A stretch of DNA of 64,000 bases. Source: SCUB01 sp041918675 (GTDB taxonomy: Bacteria > Pseudomonadota > Alphaproteobacteria > Rhizobiales > Xanthobacteraceae). A model generated the notes under the pieces. It was given only the letters and a program-made list of their open reading frames with translations. It was not told where the DNA came from and did not search any database. This document shows, piece by piece, positions 33,646 through 42,382 of the stretch. Location: contig JAYRVF010000003.1 of assembly GCA_041918675.1 (NCBI GenBank), positions 1 through 64,000 on the forward strand. The letters are read 5' to 3'. Position numbers and translations under genes: made by a program. Position 1 is the stretch's first letter, and each line of letters opens with the position of its first letter.

Positions 33646-34668
33646 CTACTTGATGAGGCCCTTTTCCTTGTAGAAGCGCGCGGCGCCGGGATGGAACGGA
33701 ACGATCGCTCCGTTCGCCGCCGTTTCCAGCTTGATATCCTTGCCGGCCGAATGCGCGGCAACGAGATCGGGAAGCGATTCGAACAGCAGCTTCGTCATCT
33801 GATAGGCGGTCTCGTCCGAGACGCCCGAATGGGTGACCAGGTAATTGACGACCGCCGCGGTCGGAACGTCCGCGGTCTGGCCCTTGTAGGTGTTGGCTGG
33901 AATGGTCGCGGGAATGAACGGCGCGCCGATCTTCTCGACCAGGTCCTTCGGGATCGACACCACGGTGATGTCGCTCGTCGCGCTGAGATCGCGCAGCGAC
34001 GCCACGCCCAGGCCCGCCGATTGCAGCGTCGCGGAAAGCTGGCGATTCTTCATCAGGTCGACGGATTCGGCGAAGGGCAGATATTCGACCTTGCCGAGAT
34101 CCTTGTAGCTCATGCCGGCCGCGGCCAGGATGGCGCGGGTGTTGAGCTCGGTGCCGGATTTCGCCGCGCCGACGGACAGGCTCTTGCCCTTGATGTCGGC
34201 CAGCGTGGCGATGCCGCTATCCTTCGCGGCGACGAGCTGGATGTAGTTCGGATAGATCGCCGCGATCGTCCGCAGCTTGTCGAGCTTGGCCTTGAAGCCG
34301 GCGTCCTCGTTGCCTTCCCACGCCGCCTTGAGCGAATCGCCGAGGGAGAATGCGATCTCGCCGCGCCCCTGCTGAAGAAGGATGAGGTTCTCGACGGAGG
34401 CCTTGGTGGCCTGGACCTGGGATTTGACGTCCGGGATTTTCTCGCCGTAGATCTTGGTCAGCGTCACGCCGAGCGGGTAGTAGACCCCGGACGTGCCGCC
34501 CGTCAGCACGTTGATGAATTCCACCGCCGACGCCGAAACGGGCCCGAACGCGACGGTGGCCGCGATGGCGGCCGCGCCGAGATGGACGGCGAGGCCGGCG
34601 CCGGATTTGGCGCCAGAACGGAAGTGACGGCGGGCGAGAGGATGCGCGTGACGGCGAGCGAATTGCAT
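33646..34668 (-). CDS. TAXI-family TRAP transporter substrate-binding protein
   Basis: 340 residues. A long basic N-terminus is followed by a signal peptide ending at VSASA; the mature protein begins VEFINVLTGGTSGVYYPLG, the TAXI-family signature. It binds the substrate in the periplasm and delivers it to the fused permease encoded 59 bp downstream. GGGAGAC precedes the ATG by seven bases. First gene of the three-gene transporter operon. Confidence 0.93.
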   Translation of the reverse strand: MQFARRHAHPLARRHFRSGAKSGAGLAVHLGAAAIAATVAFGPVSASAVEFINVLTGGTSGVYYPLGVTLTKIYGEKIPDVKSQVQATKASVENLILLQQGRGEIAFSLGDSLKAAWEGNEDAGFKAKLDKLRTIAAIYPNYIQLVAAKDSGIATLADIKGKSLSVGAAKSGTELNTRAILAAAGMSYKDLGKVEYLPFAESVDLMKNRQLSATLQSAGLGVASLRDLSATSDITVVSIPKDLVEKIGAPFIPATIPANTYKGQTADVPTAAVVNYLVTHSGVSDETAYQMTKLLFESLPDLVAAHSAGKDIKLETAANGAIVPFHPGAARFYKEKGLIK

Positions 34669-34845
34669 GAAGCTTGTCTCCCATTCCAGAAAATTGTTGG
34701 CCGATTATGACCTTAAGCGACGGCGCGTCCAAGCCGTTGTCGCGGCTTTTTCACCTGCGACTCTGTAGCGCGGGCGCCCTTGTCCGATCGCGCGGCGGAC
34801 GCGGCTTCGGCCCCCTTGAATCGCCTGATGCGGGCGTGTCGCGCC

Positions 34846-34875
34846 GATGCCGCTTAAGCCGATGCCGCTTAAAGA
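34846..34875. repeat. Two-unit 15-bp direct repeat
   Basis: gatgccgcttaagcc followed by gatgccgcttaaaga, in the intergenic space upstream of the TAXI gene and downstream of the P-type ATPase gene. The period is the same as in the arrays at 5.6 and 43.4 kb. Confidence 0.7.
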
Positions 34876-34937
34876 GGCACCGCGCCGTCGGTAGCGGGAG
34901 GGCCCGGACAGGCCCGTGTATGACGCGGGGCGCGAAT

Positions 34938-37526
34938 TCAGCCGCGTGAAGCTGCGCCGGAGCCGCGCGGTGACCTGATCGACTCGATCCGCCCGACCAG
35001 TCCGATCCGCCTGAGCAGGCCGTACCATCCGCCGGTGATGAGCGCGACGGCGAGCGCGATCGCGAGCACCGACGGCGGCGGCGGCGCGATGGCGAATGTG
35101 CGCGAGATCCACGGCACGAGCAGGATGACGATGACGATCGCCGTCGCGGCTCCCGTGATCGCCCAGAACGGCATCCGCCGGCGATCGAGAAACGACGTGC
35201 CGGCCTCCGCCGAATCGGCGAACGCAAGGACGAGATTGGCGGCGATCAGCGCCACGAAGGCGGCCGCGCGCGCCTGCGGCGCCGGCAGCCCGTAAGCGAG
35301 GCTACCCGCGTAAAGGCAGAGGATCGCGGCGAGGATGATCGCGCCCTGCAGCAATCCGAACATCAGCACGCGCGCGCCGAACAGGCTTTCGTCGGGCGGG
35401 CGCGGCGGCCGCTTCATGGCGTCGCGCTCGGAGGGCTCGGACTCGAACACGAGCGAGCAGACCGGATCGATCACCAGTTCGAGCAGCACCACATGCATGG
35501 GAAACAGCATCGGCGGCAGCCCGAACACGATCGGAAACAGCGCCAGTCCCGCGACCGGAACGTGAATCGCCGCGATATAGGTCAGCGCCTTGCGCAAATT
35601 GGCGAAGATGCGCCGGCCGAGGCGGACGCCGCCGACGATCGAGGCGAAGCTGTCGTCGAGCAGCACGAGATCGGCGGCCTCCCGCGCGACATCGGTTCCG
35701 CGCGCTCCCATGGCGATGCCGATATGGGCGGCCTCGAGCGCGGGCGCGTCGTTGACGCCATCCCCGGTCATGGCGACCACCTGGCCGTTCGCCCTGAAGG
35801 CGCGCACCAGGGCGAGCTTCTGTTCGGGCTGCACGCGGGCGAAGACGCGCGTCGTCTTCGCGCATTCGCGCAATTGATCCTCGCTCATGGCCGCGATCCG
35901 CGGCCCGGTGATCACCCCGGCGGTCACGTCGATGCCGCAACGCAGCGCGATCTCGCGCGCCGTCGCGGGAAGATCGCCGGTGATCATGGTCACGTCGATA
36001 CCGGCCTCGCGCGCGGTCGCGAGCGCCTCCGGCACGTCGGCGCGGACCGGATCGAGAAAGCCGACGAGCCCCTGAAACGTGAACGACCGCGCCGCCAGAT
36101 CGCCCCGCGGCGGCCCGGCGTGACGGCGCGAGGCGACGCCCAGCACGCGCTGGCCGCGCGCGGCCATTTGCTCGGCGATCCGGTGCATCGTCGCGCGCGC
36201 GCCCGGGTCCATGCCGCAAAGTTCGAAGATGGCCTCGGGCGCGCCCTTGGCCGCGACCATCGTCGTGTCGCCATCCTCGGTCCAGGCCTGGATGACGGCG
36301 AGCAGATCCGGCCGCAGCGGATGGGCACCGATCGGCGCGCCGCCGGGGGCGGCCTCGATCGCGAGCTCGCTGGCGAGGCGCCGCACCGCGCGGTCCATCG
36401 GATCGATCGGCCGCAGCGGCGAGGCGAGCGCGGCCGCCGCGATCAGATCGGTGTCCTTCTTGCCCCTGGGCAGGGCGTCGCCGAGCTCGATGAATTCGCC
36501 GTCGGCCCAGATGGTCGCGATCGTCATCCGGTTCTCGGTCAGCGTGCCGGTCTTGTCGACGCACAGCATGGTGGCCGCGCCCAGGGTTTCGAGCACGGCG
36601 GAGCGGCGGACGAGGACATTGTCGCGCGCCAGCCGCCACGAGCCGAACGCCATGAAGATGGCGAGCACCATGGGGAATTCCTCGGGGAGCAGCGAGATCG
36701 CGAGCGTGATGCCGGCGAGCACGCCCTCGAACCAGTCGCCGCGAAAGACGCCATGGGCGATCGTGACAACGGCGCAAAAGGCGACCGCGACCAGGCCGAG
36801 CCAGCCGATGATCCGCGTGGAGGTTTGCTGCAGCGGCGTCGGCCCCTGCTCGATCGAGGCGAGCGAGGCGCCGATGCGTCCAAGCTGGGTCGACGGTCCC
36901 GTGGCGGTGACGAGACCGACGCCTTGCCCGCGCGTATTGAGCGTTCCGGCGAACAGAAACGGCGTGTGATCGCCGCCCGGCCGGATCGCGTCGGTGGCGT
37001 CCGCCAAATTCGTCGCGGTGTGTTTCGAAACCGGAACGGACTCGCCCGTCAGCGTGGACTCGTCGACGGTCAGCACGTCGCCGGCCACCAAGACGCCGTC
37101 GAAGGCGAGACGCTCGCCTTCGCCGATCAGGGCGATGTCGCCGGGCACGATGTCGCGCGCGCGGATCTTTTCCTCGCGCCCGTCGCGGATGACGCGGACG
37201 AAGGGTTCGGCGAGCTCCCGCAGCGCCGCCAGCGCCCGTTCGCTGCGCGCTTCCTGATAGATCACCAGTCCGATGGAAACGGTGGCGCCGCCGAGGAGGA
37301 ACAGGCCCTCGCCGAAATCGCCGACGACGAGATAGAGGCTCGCCGCGGCGATCAGGAACAGGAACATCGGTTCGCGAAGCGTGCCGCGCAGAATGTCGCC
37401 GAAGCCACGCGACCGCGCCCGATGCAACACGTTGGGACCGAAGCGGGCAAGTCGCGCGGCGGCCTCGGCCCGGCCGAGTCCTTTCAGCAAGTCGGGATCG
37501 GAAAGGTCGACGCGCATTGGTCCCAT
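34938..37526 (-). CDS. Cation-transporting P-type ATPase, calcium-pump type (P2)
   Basis: 862 residues; an ATG three codons downstream (37517) is an equally good start. An N-terminal cation-ATPase domain (LGRAEAAARLARFGPNVL) and actuator motif LTGESVPVS are followed by phosphorylation motif DKTGTLTENRM and hinge TGDGVNDAPAL. Ten helices are likely, six after the catalytic loop. The M4 ion-site motif reads PEEFP, where classical Ca2+ pumps have PEGLP, and M6 has LELVIDPVCSLVFE. Exports a cation, Ca2+ or Mn2+ being most likely. Not linked to the neighbouring operons. Confidence 0.88.
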   Translation of the reverse strand: MGPMRVDLSDPDLLKGLGRAEAAARLARFGPNVLHRARSRGFGDILRGTLREPMFLFLIAAASLYLVVGDFGEGLFLLGGATVSIGLVIYQEARSERALAALRELAEPFVRVIRDGREEKIRARDIVPGDIALIGEGERLAFDGVLVAGDVLTVDESTLTGESVPVSKHTATNLADATDAIRPGGDHTPFLFAGTLNTRGQGVGLVTATGPSTQLGRIGASLASIEQGPTPLQQTSTRIIGWLGLVAVAFCAVVTIAHGVFRGDWFEGVLAGITLAISLLPEEFPMVLAIFMAFGSWRLARDNVLVRRSAVLETLGAATMLCVDKTGTLTENRMTIATIWADGEFIELGDALPRGKKDTDLIAAAALASPLRPIDPMDRAVRRLASELAIEAAPGGAPIGAHPLRPDLLAVIQAWTEDGDTTMVAAKGAPEAIFELCGMDPGARATMHRIAEQMAARGQRVLGVASRRHAGPPRGDLAARSFTFQGLVGFLDPVRADVPEALATAREAGIDVTMITGDLPATAREIALRCGIDVTAGVITGPRIAAMSEDQLRECAKTTRVFARVQPEQKLALVRAFRANGQVVAMTGDGVNDAPALEAAHIGIAMGARGTDVAREAADLVLLDDSFASIVGGVRLGRRIFANLRKALTYIAAIHVPVAGLALFPIVFGLPPMLFPMHVVLLELVIDPVCSLVFESEPSERDAMKRPPRPPDESLFGARVLMFGLLQGAIILAAILCLYAGSLAYGLPAPQARAAAFVALIAANLVLAFADSAEAGTSFLDRRRMPFWAITGAATAIVIVILLVPWISRTFAIAPPPPSVLAIALAVALITGGWYGLLRRIGLVGRIESIRSPRGSGAASRG

Positions 37527-37781
37527 TGGCTACCGGATGAATCGCTTGGGTCCGCGCCCCTTCGGCGCGATCGATCGCCGATGAACAATGTCACGGCGCC
37601 TTGTCGCTCGCGCCGAGGCGGAATGACGCGCGATGATCGCCTCATTTTGACGAAGCCTATCACATCGCGAAGCCGCGAATTGGCGGGACTTGCGTGGCGA
37701 AAGTTGCGGGTCGCCGACCGGCATTCGCGCGAACGCTCCCGCCGGTCAAACGCGATCGCGGATCGATCGAGTTGAGCGCGC

Positions 37782-37823
37782 AATATCACGTGCCCAATAT
37801 CACGTGCTCAAGATCACAAGCTC
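37782..37823. repeat. Three 14-bp direct repeats with CACGTG cores
   Basis: aatatcacgtgccc, aatatcacgtgctc and aagatcacaagctc in tandem. The first two units carry the palindrome CACGTG. Possible regulator-binding array or minisatellite. Confidence 0.75.
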
Positions 37824-38030
37824 ACGATGATGATGCGCCGCTTTGCCGGCAAGGCGCGCGGATGAGCGCGGCCGCCACCTCGGGCGACAATGTCGCGGCC
37901 GCCCTTGAGGAGAAAATCGATCACGCGAAACCGGCATTTCGCGCTGCTTTGACCACGTGCCAGGCTCATGCCTGCCATGATTGGAGGCTTTTTCCTCGGC
38001 CCCGCGCCAGAGCGCCATGGGCGCGACAGG

Positions 38031-38073
38031 ATATGGTATAACTATATGAAAATATTATATATTAGTTGCACTT
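38031..38073. promoter_or_regulatory. AT-rich island upstream of the bcr operon
   Basis: About 43 bases of roughly 80% A+T (including ttatatatt) inside a region otherwise near 65% G+C. It ends 73 bp before the -35 hexamer of the proposed promoter. It could be an operator, an UP-like element or a site for a nucleoid protein. Confidence 0.5.
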
Positions 38074-38145
38074 GAAATCCATTTTAGTTTGCCGACCGGG
38101 CTTCCGATCGCCCCCGGGGCGTAAATTCGTGCCGGGAAAAGAGCA

Positions 38146-38174
38146 TTGACAAAATATGCATTCAGGTACTTAAT
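38146..38174 (+). promoter_or_regulatory. Candidate sigma70 promoter of the bcr operon
   Basis: TTGACA at 38146-38151, a 17-base spacer, then CTTAAT at 38169-38174. It would give a leader of about 375 bases to the bcrC start. The -35 is a perfect consensus match; the -10 agrees at four of six positions. Confidence 0.5.
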
Positions 38175-38555
38175 TGCCTTAATCAGACCCGGCGGCACCG
38201 AGGGCGCGGGCCAAATCAAGAAACCACACCAAGAAAGGGAGACGCGGCGCCACCACCAATTCCTCCAGATCTACCGATCATCATTTCCGCGAGCGCGCGG
38301 GGAGGAAGCGGTTCGCCGCCTCGACGACCGGGATTTCTTTCGTCGACCGCGAATTGCGGTCCACGGAAATCGATGTGGCGAGGGGGACGCCGACGGGAGT
38401 GTCAGGGAAATTTCACGGCAGCGGGCCGGCCGGGTCGACGGCCGCCGCGGCGGGTTGAACGAAAGCGAAGTCGAACGAAGGCAGGGCGCTCATTCTTGCG
38501 CTTATTCTCGAGCCGGGCACGGCGCGGTCAGAACGTTGAAGGGAAGGCGTGAACG

Positions 38556-39740
38556 ATGCTGGATGTGACGGGGAGTGCGACATCGGCGATTGCCGAGCGC
38601 TGCGAGGCGCTGTTTCAGGATTTGAATTTCGAGGCGGCGCGCGCGTGGAAGGCGGCCAAGTCGGGCCGCAAGGTCGTGGGCTTCATGCCCTATTACGTGC
38701 CGCGCGAACTCGTGCACGCGGCCGGCTGTCTGCCGCTCGGCATCATGGGCGGTGGCGACCAGCTCGAGGTCATTCACGGCGACGCCTATTACCAGAGCTA
38801 CATCTGCCGCATTCCGCGCTCGACCATCGAGCTCGGCGTGTCGGGTCGCCTCGATTTCGTCGACGGCATGCTGTTTCCCTCGATCTGCGACGTCATCCGC
38901 AATCTCTCGGGCATGTGGAAGCTGATGTTCCCGAACGTCGCGGCGCGCTATGTCGATCTGCCGCAGAATTTCAGCGACGATGTCGGCGGCGAATTCTACC
39001 GCGCCGACATGAAGGAGCTGGTGGAGTGGCTCGAACACCTCACCGGCAAACCGATCACCGACGACGCGCTGCGCGCCTCGATCACCGCCTATAACGCCAA
39101 CCGGGCATTGGTGCGCGAGCTCTATGCACTGCGCGCCGCCGCGCCCTGGAAGGTGCCGTCGTCGGAAGTCTATCTGCTGGCGCGCGCCGGCCTCGTCATT
39201 CCGGTCGAGGATCACAGCGCGATGCTGCGCGAGTATATCGACGCCGCCCGCGCCCAGGACCGGCCGCTGAAGGACAATTCGCGGGTGGTGGTTTCGGGCA
39301 TGTTCTGCGAGCAGCCGCCGCTCAACCTGATCAAGTCGATCGAACTCGCCGGCTGCTACATCGTCGACGACGACTTCGTGCTGGTCAATCGCTGGGAGAA
39401 GTCGGACGTGCCGACCGAGGGCGATCCGCTGATGAACCTGGCCAAGGCCTATCTGCACAATTCGCTGTCGATGCCGTCGAAATACGAACCCGACCTGTCG
39501 AAGAAGGGCCAGTTCCTGGTCGACAGCGTGCGCGAGAACAACGCCGAGGGTGTCATCTTCGCGATGCCGAGCTTCTGCGATCCGGCGCTGCTGGATCGCC
39601 CGATGCTGCAGCACACGCTCAAGGCCGCGAACGTCCCCTATATCGCGTTCAAATACGCCGAAAACTCCGGCCAGATGCAGCCCATTCGCGAGCAGGCCGG
39701 CACCTTTGCCGATTCGATCAAATTGTGGAGCGGAGCATGA
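38556..39740 (+). CDS. bcrC: Benzoyl-CoA reductase subunit C (gamma; BadD)
   Basis: 394 residues, of the HgdB/CompA-type dehydratase fold family. The start has a GAAGGGAAGG ribosome binding site about eight bases upstream. Cysteines that can ligate the active-site cluster occur in VHAAGCLP, FPSICDVI and MPSFCDPALLD. With BcrB it forms the reductase module that accepts very low-potential electrons to reduce the aromatic ring of benzoyl-CoA to a cyclohexadiene-carboxyl-CoA. The order bcrC-bcrB-bcrA-bcrD is that of Thauera bcrCBAD and Rhodopseudomonas badDEFG. It overlaps bcrB by 4 bp. Confidence 0.9.
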   Translation: MLDVTGSATSAIAERCEALFQDLNFEAARAWKAAKSGRKVVGFMPYYVPRELVHAAGCLPLGIMGGGDQLEVIHGDAYYQSYICRIPRSTIELGVSGRLDFVDGMLFPSICDVIRNLSGMWKLMFPNVAARYVDLPQNFSDDVGGEFYRADMKELVEWLEHLTGKPITDDALRASITAYNANRALVRELYALRAAAPWKVPSSEVYLLARAGLVIPVEDHSAMLREYIDAARAQDRPLKDNSRVVVSGMFCEQPPLNLIKSIELAGCYIVDDDFVLVNRWEKSDVPTEGDPLMNLAKAYLHNSLSMPSKYEPDLSKKGQFLVDSVRENNAEGVIFAMPSFCDPALLDRPMLQHTLKAANVPYIAFKYAENSGQMQPIREQAGTFADSIKLWSGA

Positions 39741-41050
39741 CGATCATCACCACGCCGAAAAAAGCCGTCGCCGAGGACGTCATCAAGGACGCCTCGATGG
39801 CCAAGCAGAAGGAAATGATGGCGCAGCACTTCGACCGTCTGTCGGACGCGCCGGCGACGGGGGCGAAGGTGGCCTCGACGTTCGTTCCGGGCAACCTCAA
39901 CGAATTGATCATGTGCTTCGACATCGTCAACAATCTGCCCGAGGTCAACGCCATTCAGATGGGCCTGCGCAAGCAGAGCGGCGGCTACGTCATGGAGGCC
40001 GAGAAGCACGGCCATTCCGAGGACGTCTGCACCTACGTCAAGTCCGACCTCGGCATGATGACCAAGGGCAATATCGGCCCCAATGGCCGGCCGCTGCCGA
40101 ACCCGGACGTGCTGCTGCTCTCCTATACCGGCTGCTTCACCTTCCTGAAGTGGTTCGAGCTTCTGCGCGAGCAGTACAAGTGCGAGACGATCATGTTCCA
40201 CACGCCCTATATGGGCGACGGCAAGATCACCAAGGAAATGATCGACTACATGGTCAAGCAGCTCAAGACGGAAGTGATTCCGAAGCTTGAGCGCGTCTCC
40301 GGCGTCAAGTTCGACATCGATCGCCTCCGCGAATATCTCAAGAAGTCGCAGAAGGCCGAGGACAACCTGGTCTGGTCGCTGCAGAGCGCCCGGAACAAGC
40401 CCTCGCCGATCGACGCCTATTTCGGCGGCATCTACTACATCGGCCCGATCTTCGGCGCCTTCCGCGGCACCGACGACGCGATCGAGTATTACAACTTCCT
40501 GCGCGCCGAGATCGAGGAGCGCGTCAAGCAGGGCAAGGGACCGCTGACGCCCGACGGCGACATGGGCAAGGAGCGCTATCGCCTCGTCGTCGAGGGGCCG
40601 CCGAACTACACCCACTTCCGCCAGTTCTGGAAGATGTTCTACGACGAAGGCGCGGTGGTGGTGGCGTCGAGCTACACCAAGGTCGGCGGCACCTATGATT
40701 TCGGCTTCCGCCACGATCCCGCCAAGCCGCTGGAAAGCCTCGCCGAGTACTGCCTCAACGTCTACACCAACCGCAATCTGCCGATGCGCGTCGATATGCT
40801 CGAAAACTACGTCAACGAGTACGAGGCCGACGGTCTGCTCATCAACTCGATCAAGAGCTGCAACAGCTTCTCGGCCGGCCAGCTCCTGATGATGCGCGAG
40901 GTGGAGAAGCGTACCGGTAAGCCGGCGGCGTTCATCGAAACCGACCTTGTCGATCCGCGCTACTTCTCCGCGGCGAACGTCAAGAACCGCCTGGAAAGCT
41001 ATTTCCAGATGATCGAACAGAAGCGCGCCGGCGCGCGCAGCGCCGCGTAA
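39737..41050 (+). CDS. bcrB: Benzoyl-CoA reductase subunit B (beta; BadE)
   Basis: 437 residues from the ATG at 39737, which overlaps the bcrC stop. Second subunit of the HgdB-like pair; Cys residues for the second active-site cluster are in LLSYTGCFTFLKW, HSEDVC and SIKSCNSFSAGQ. Binds benzoyl-CoA together with BcrC. The length fits BcrB/BadE (about 430). The substrate could be a benzoyl-CoA analogue such as 3-methyl- or 3-hydroxybenzoyl-CoA, which the sequence cannot exclude. Confidence 0.9.
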   Translation: MTIITTPKKAVAEDVIKDASMAKQKEMMAQHFDRLSDAPATGAKVASTFVPGNLNELIMCFDIVNNLPEVNAIQMGLRKQSGGYVMEAEKHGHSEDVCTYVKSDLGMMTKGNIGPNGRPLPNPDVLLLSYTGCFTFLKWFELLREQYKCETIMFHTPYMGDGKITKEMIDYMVKQLKTEVIPKLERVSGVKFDIDRLREYLKKSQKAEDNLVWSLQSARNKPSPIDAYFGGIYYIGPIFGAFRGTDDAIEYYNFLRAEIEERVKQGKGPLTPDGDMGKERYRLVVEGPPNYTHFRQFWKMFYDEGAVVVASSYTKVGGTYDFGFRHDPAKPLESLAEYCLNVYTNRNLPMRVDMLENYVNEYEADGLLINSIKSCNSFSAGQLLMMREVEKRTGKPAAFIETDLVDPRYFSAANVKNRLESYFQMIEQKRAGARSAA

Positions 41051-41060
41051 GGAGAGCTTG

Positions 41061-42368
41061 ATGCGCACATTTGTGGGGATTGATCTGGGGTCGACGACCA
41101 CCAAGGCGGTGTTGCTCGACGAAAACAGCCAAGTGATCGGCCGCGGCATCACCAATTCGCGGTCGAACTACGGCACCGCCGCGCGCGTGGCGAGCGAGGA
41201 GGCGCGCGTCGACGCGCGCTTCACCCTGTTCCGCCGCGCTCTCGGCGTCGGCCAGGACAACCATGCCTATGACGAGTTCCTGAGCGCGCTCGAACGCGGC
41301 TTCCGCCTCGAGCAGTTTCTTGAACAGCTCGACGACCTCGAGGCAACCTGCATCGGACAATTGTCCGGCGAACGCTTCGCCCGCATCGCCGAGAAGGTCG
41401 GCGAGGCGCTCAAGGAAGTGTTCGTCCGGCTGCGCTCCGAGGCGCCGGAGCTTTACGCGCCCGGCGCCAAGCGCAAGTCCGACTTCTTCCGCGACATCGC
41501 CGGCTCGCGCTTCCATGTGCACGCCGAGGAAGTGGCGAAGGAGGCGGGCGTCGCGCATGAAGTGCTGCTCAACGCCTACGACAAGTCGATCATCGACGTG
41601 GAGAATCGTCCGCCATCGGGCAATCTCTCCGACAAGTTCCGCCGCGCCATGACGCGGGTGCTGTCGACCGCGCCCAATCTCGTCGGCGGCGCCGACGTGC
41701 CGCGGACGATCGAGCAGACCCTGGGCATCGAGCTGGAAGAGACCTATCTGGTCGGCACCGGCTACGGCCGCGTGACGCTGCCGTTCTCCAAGGATCACAT
41801 CCGCTCGGAGATTCTCTGCCACGGCCTCGGCGCTCACATGATGTATCCGAAGACGCGCACGGTGCTCGACATCGGCGGCCAGGATACCAAGGGCATCCAG
41901 GTCGATCCCAAGGGCATCGTCGAGAACTTCCAGATGAACGACCGCTGCGCCGCCGGATGCGGACGCTATCTCGGCTACATCGCCGACGAAATGAACATGG
42001 GCCTGCACGAGCTCGGTCCGCTGGCGATGAAATCGAACCGCCCGGCGCGCATCAACTCGACCTGCACCGTGTTCGCCGGCGCGGAGCTGCGCGACCGCCT
42101 GTCGCTCGGCGAGAAGCGCGAGGACATTCTCGCCGGTCTCCACCGCGCCATCATCCTGCGCGCGATCTCGATCATCTCGCGCTCGGGCGGCATCACCGAC
42201 GAGTTCACCTTCACCGGCGGAGTCGCCAAGAACGAGGCGGCGGTGCGCGAGTTGCGCAAGCTGATCAAGGAGAATTACGGCGAGGTCACCATCAACATCA
42301 ATCCGGACTCGATCTACACCGGCGCGCTCGGCGCGTCCGAGTTCGCGCGCCGCGCCGTCGACGCCTAG
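41061..42368 (+). CDS. bcrA: Benzoyl-CoA reductase ATPase subunit A (alpha; BadF)
   Basis: 435 residues from the ATG at 41061, with GGAGA six bases upstream. ASKHA fold: VGIDLGSTTTKAVLLDE is the phosphate-binding loop, DIGGQDTKGIQ the second. Cluster ligands lie in RCAAGCGRYLG (Cys-296, Cys-300) and in STCTVFAGAEL (Cys-335). An insertion of about 150 residues relative to BcrD (from about residue 45) is typical of BcrA. It forms the ATP-hydrolysing electron activase with BcrD, with a [4Fe-4S] cluster shared between the two subunits. Confidence 0.92.
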   Translation: MRTFVGIDLGSTTTKAVLLDENSQVIGRGITNSRSNYGTAARVASEEARVDARFTLFRRALGVGQDNHAYDEFLSALERGFRLEQFLEQLDDLEATCIGQLSGERFARIAEKVGEALKEVFVRLRSEAPELYAPGAKRKSDFFRDIAGSRFHVHAEEVAKEAGVAHEVLLNAYDKSIIDVENRPPSGNLSDKFRRAMTRVLSTAPNLVGGADVPRTIEQTLGIELEETYLVGTGYGRVTLPFSKDHIRSEILCHGLGAHMMYPKTRTVLDIGGQDTKGIQVDPKGIVENFQMNDRCAAGCGRYLGYIADEMNMGLHELGPLAMKSNRPARINSTCTVFAGAELRDRLSLGEKREDILAGLHRAIILRAISIISRSGGITDEFTFTGGVAKNEAAVRELRKLIKENYGEVTININPDSIYTGALGASEFARRAVDA

Positions 42369-42382
42369 GGAAGGACATCAGT

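Larger units (their letters stand above)
37527..38555. other. Long regulatory intergenic region before the bcr operon
   Basis: 1029 bp between divergent genes. From left to right it holds the P-type ATPase upstream region, three 14-bp repeats (37782-37823), an AT-rich island (38031-38073), a sigma70-like promoter (38146-38174) and a GC-rich transcript leader of about 370 bases before bcrC. Two open frames (37862-38041 and one starting inside the promoter) have no ribosome binding site or family feature. The long leader suggests regulation beyond the promoter, but I found no known riboswitch. Confidence 0.6.

Noticed and set aside
37862..38041. Small protein MSAAATSGDNVAAALEEK... upstream of the bcr operon
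   Set aside because: No ribosome binding site, no family resemblance, and the C-terminal half is unlike a folded protein. It could be a gene remnant but there is nothing to support that.
38146..38568. 140-codon open frame just before bcrC
   Set aside because: It would begin with the TTG of the proposed -35 hexamer, has no ribosome binding site and reads as Arg-rich noise. No CxxCxxC ferredoxin motif is present.
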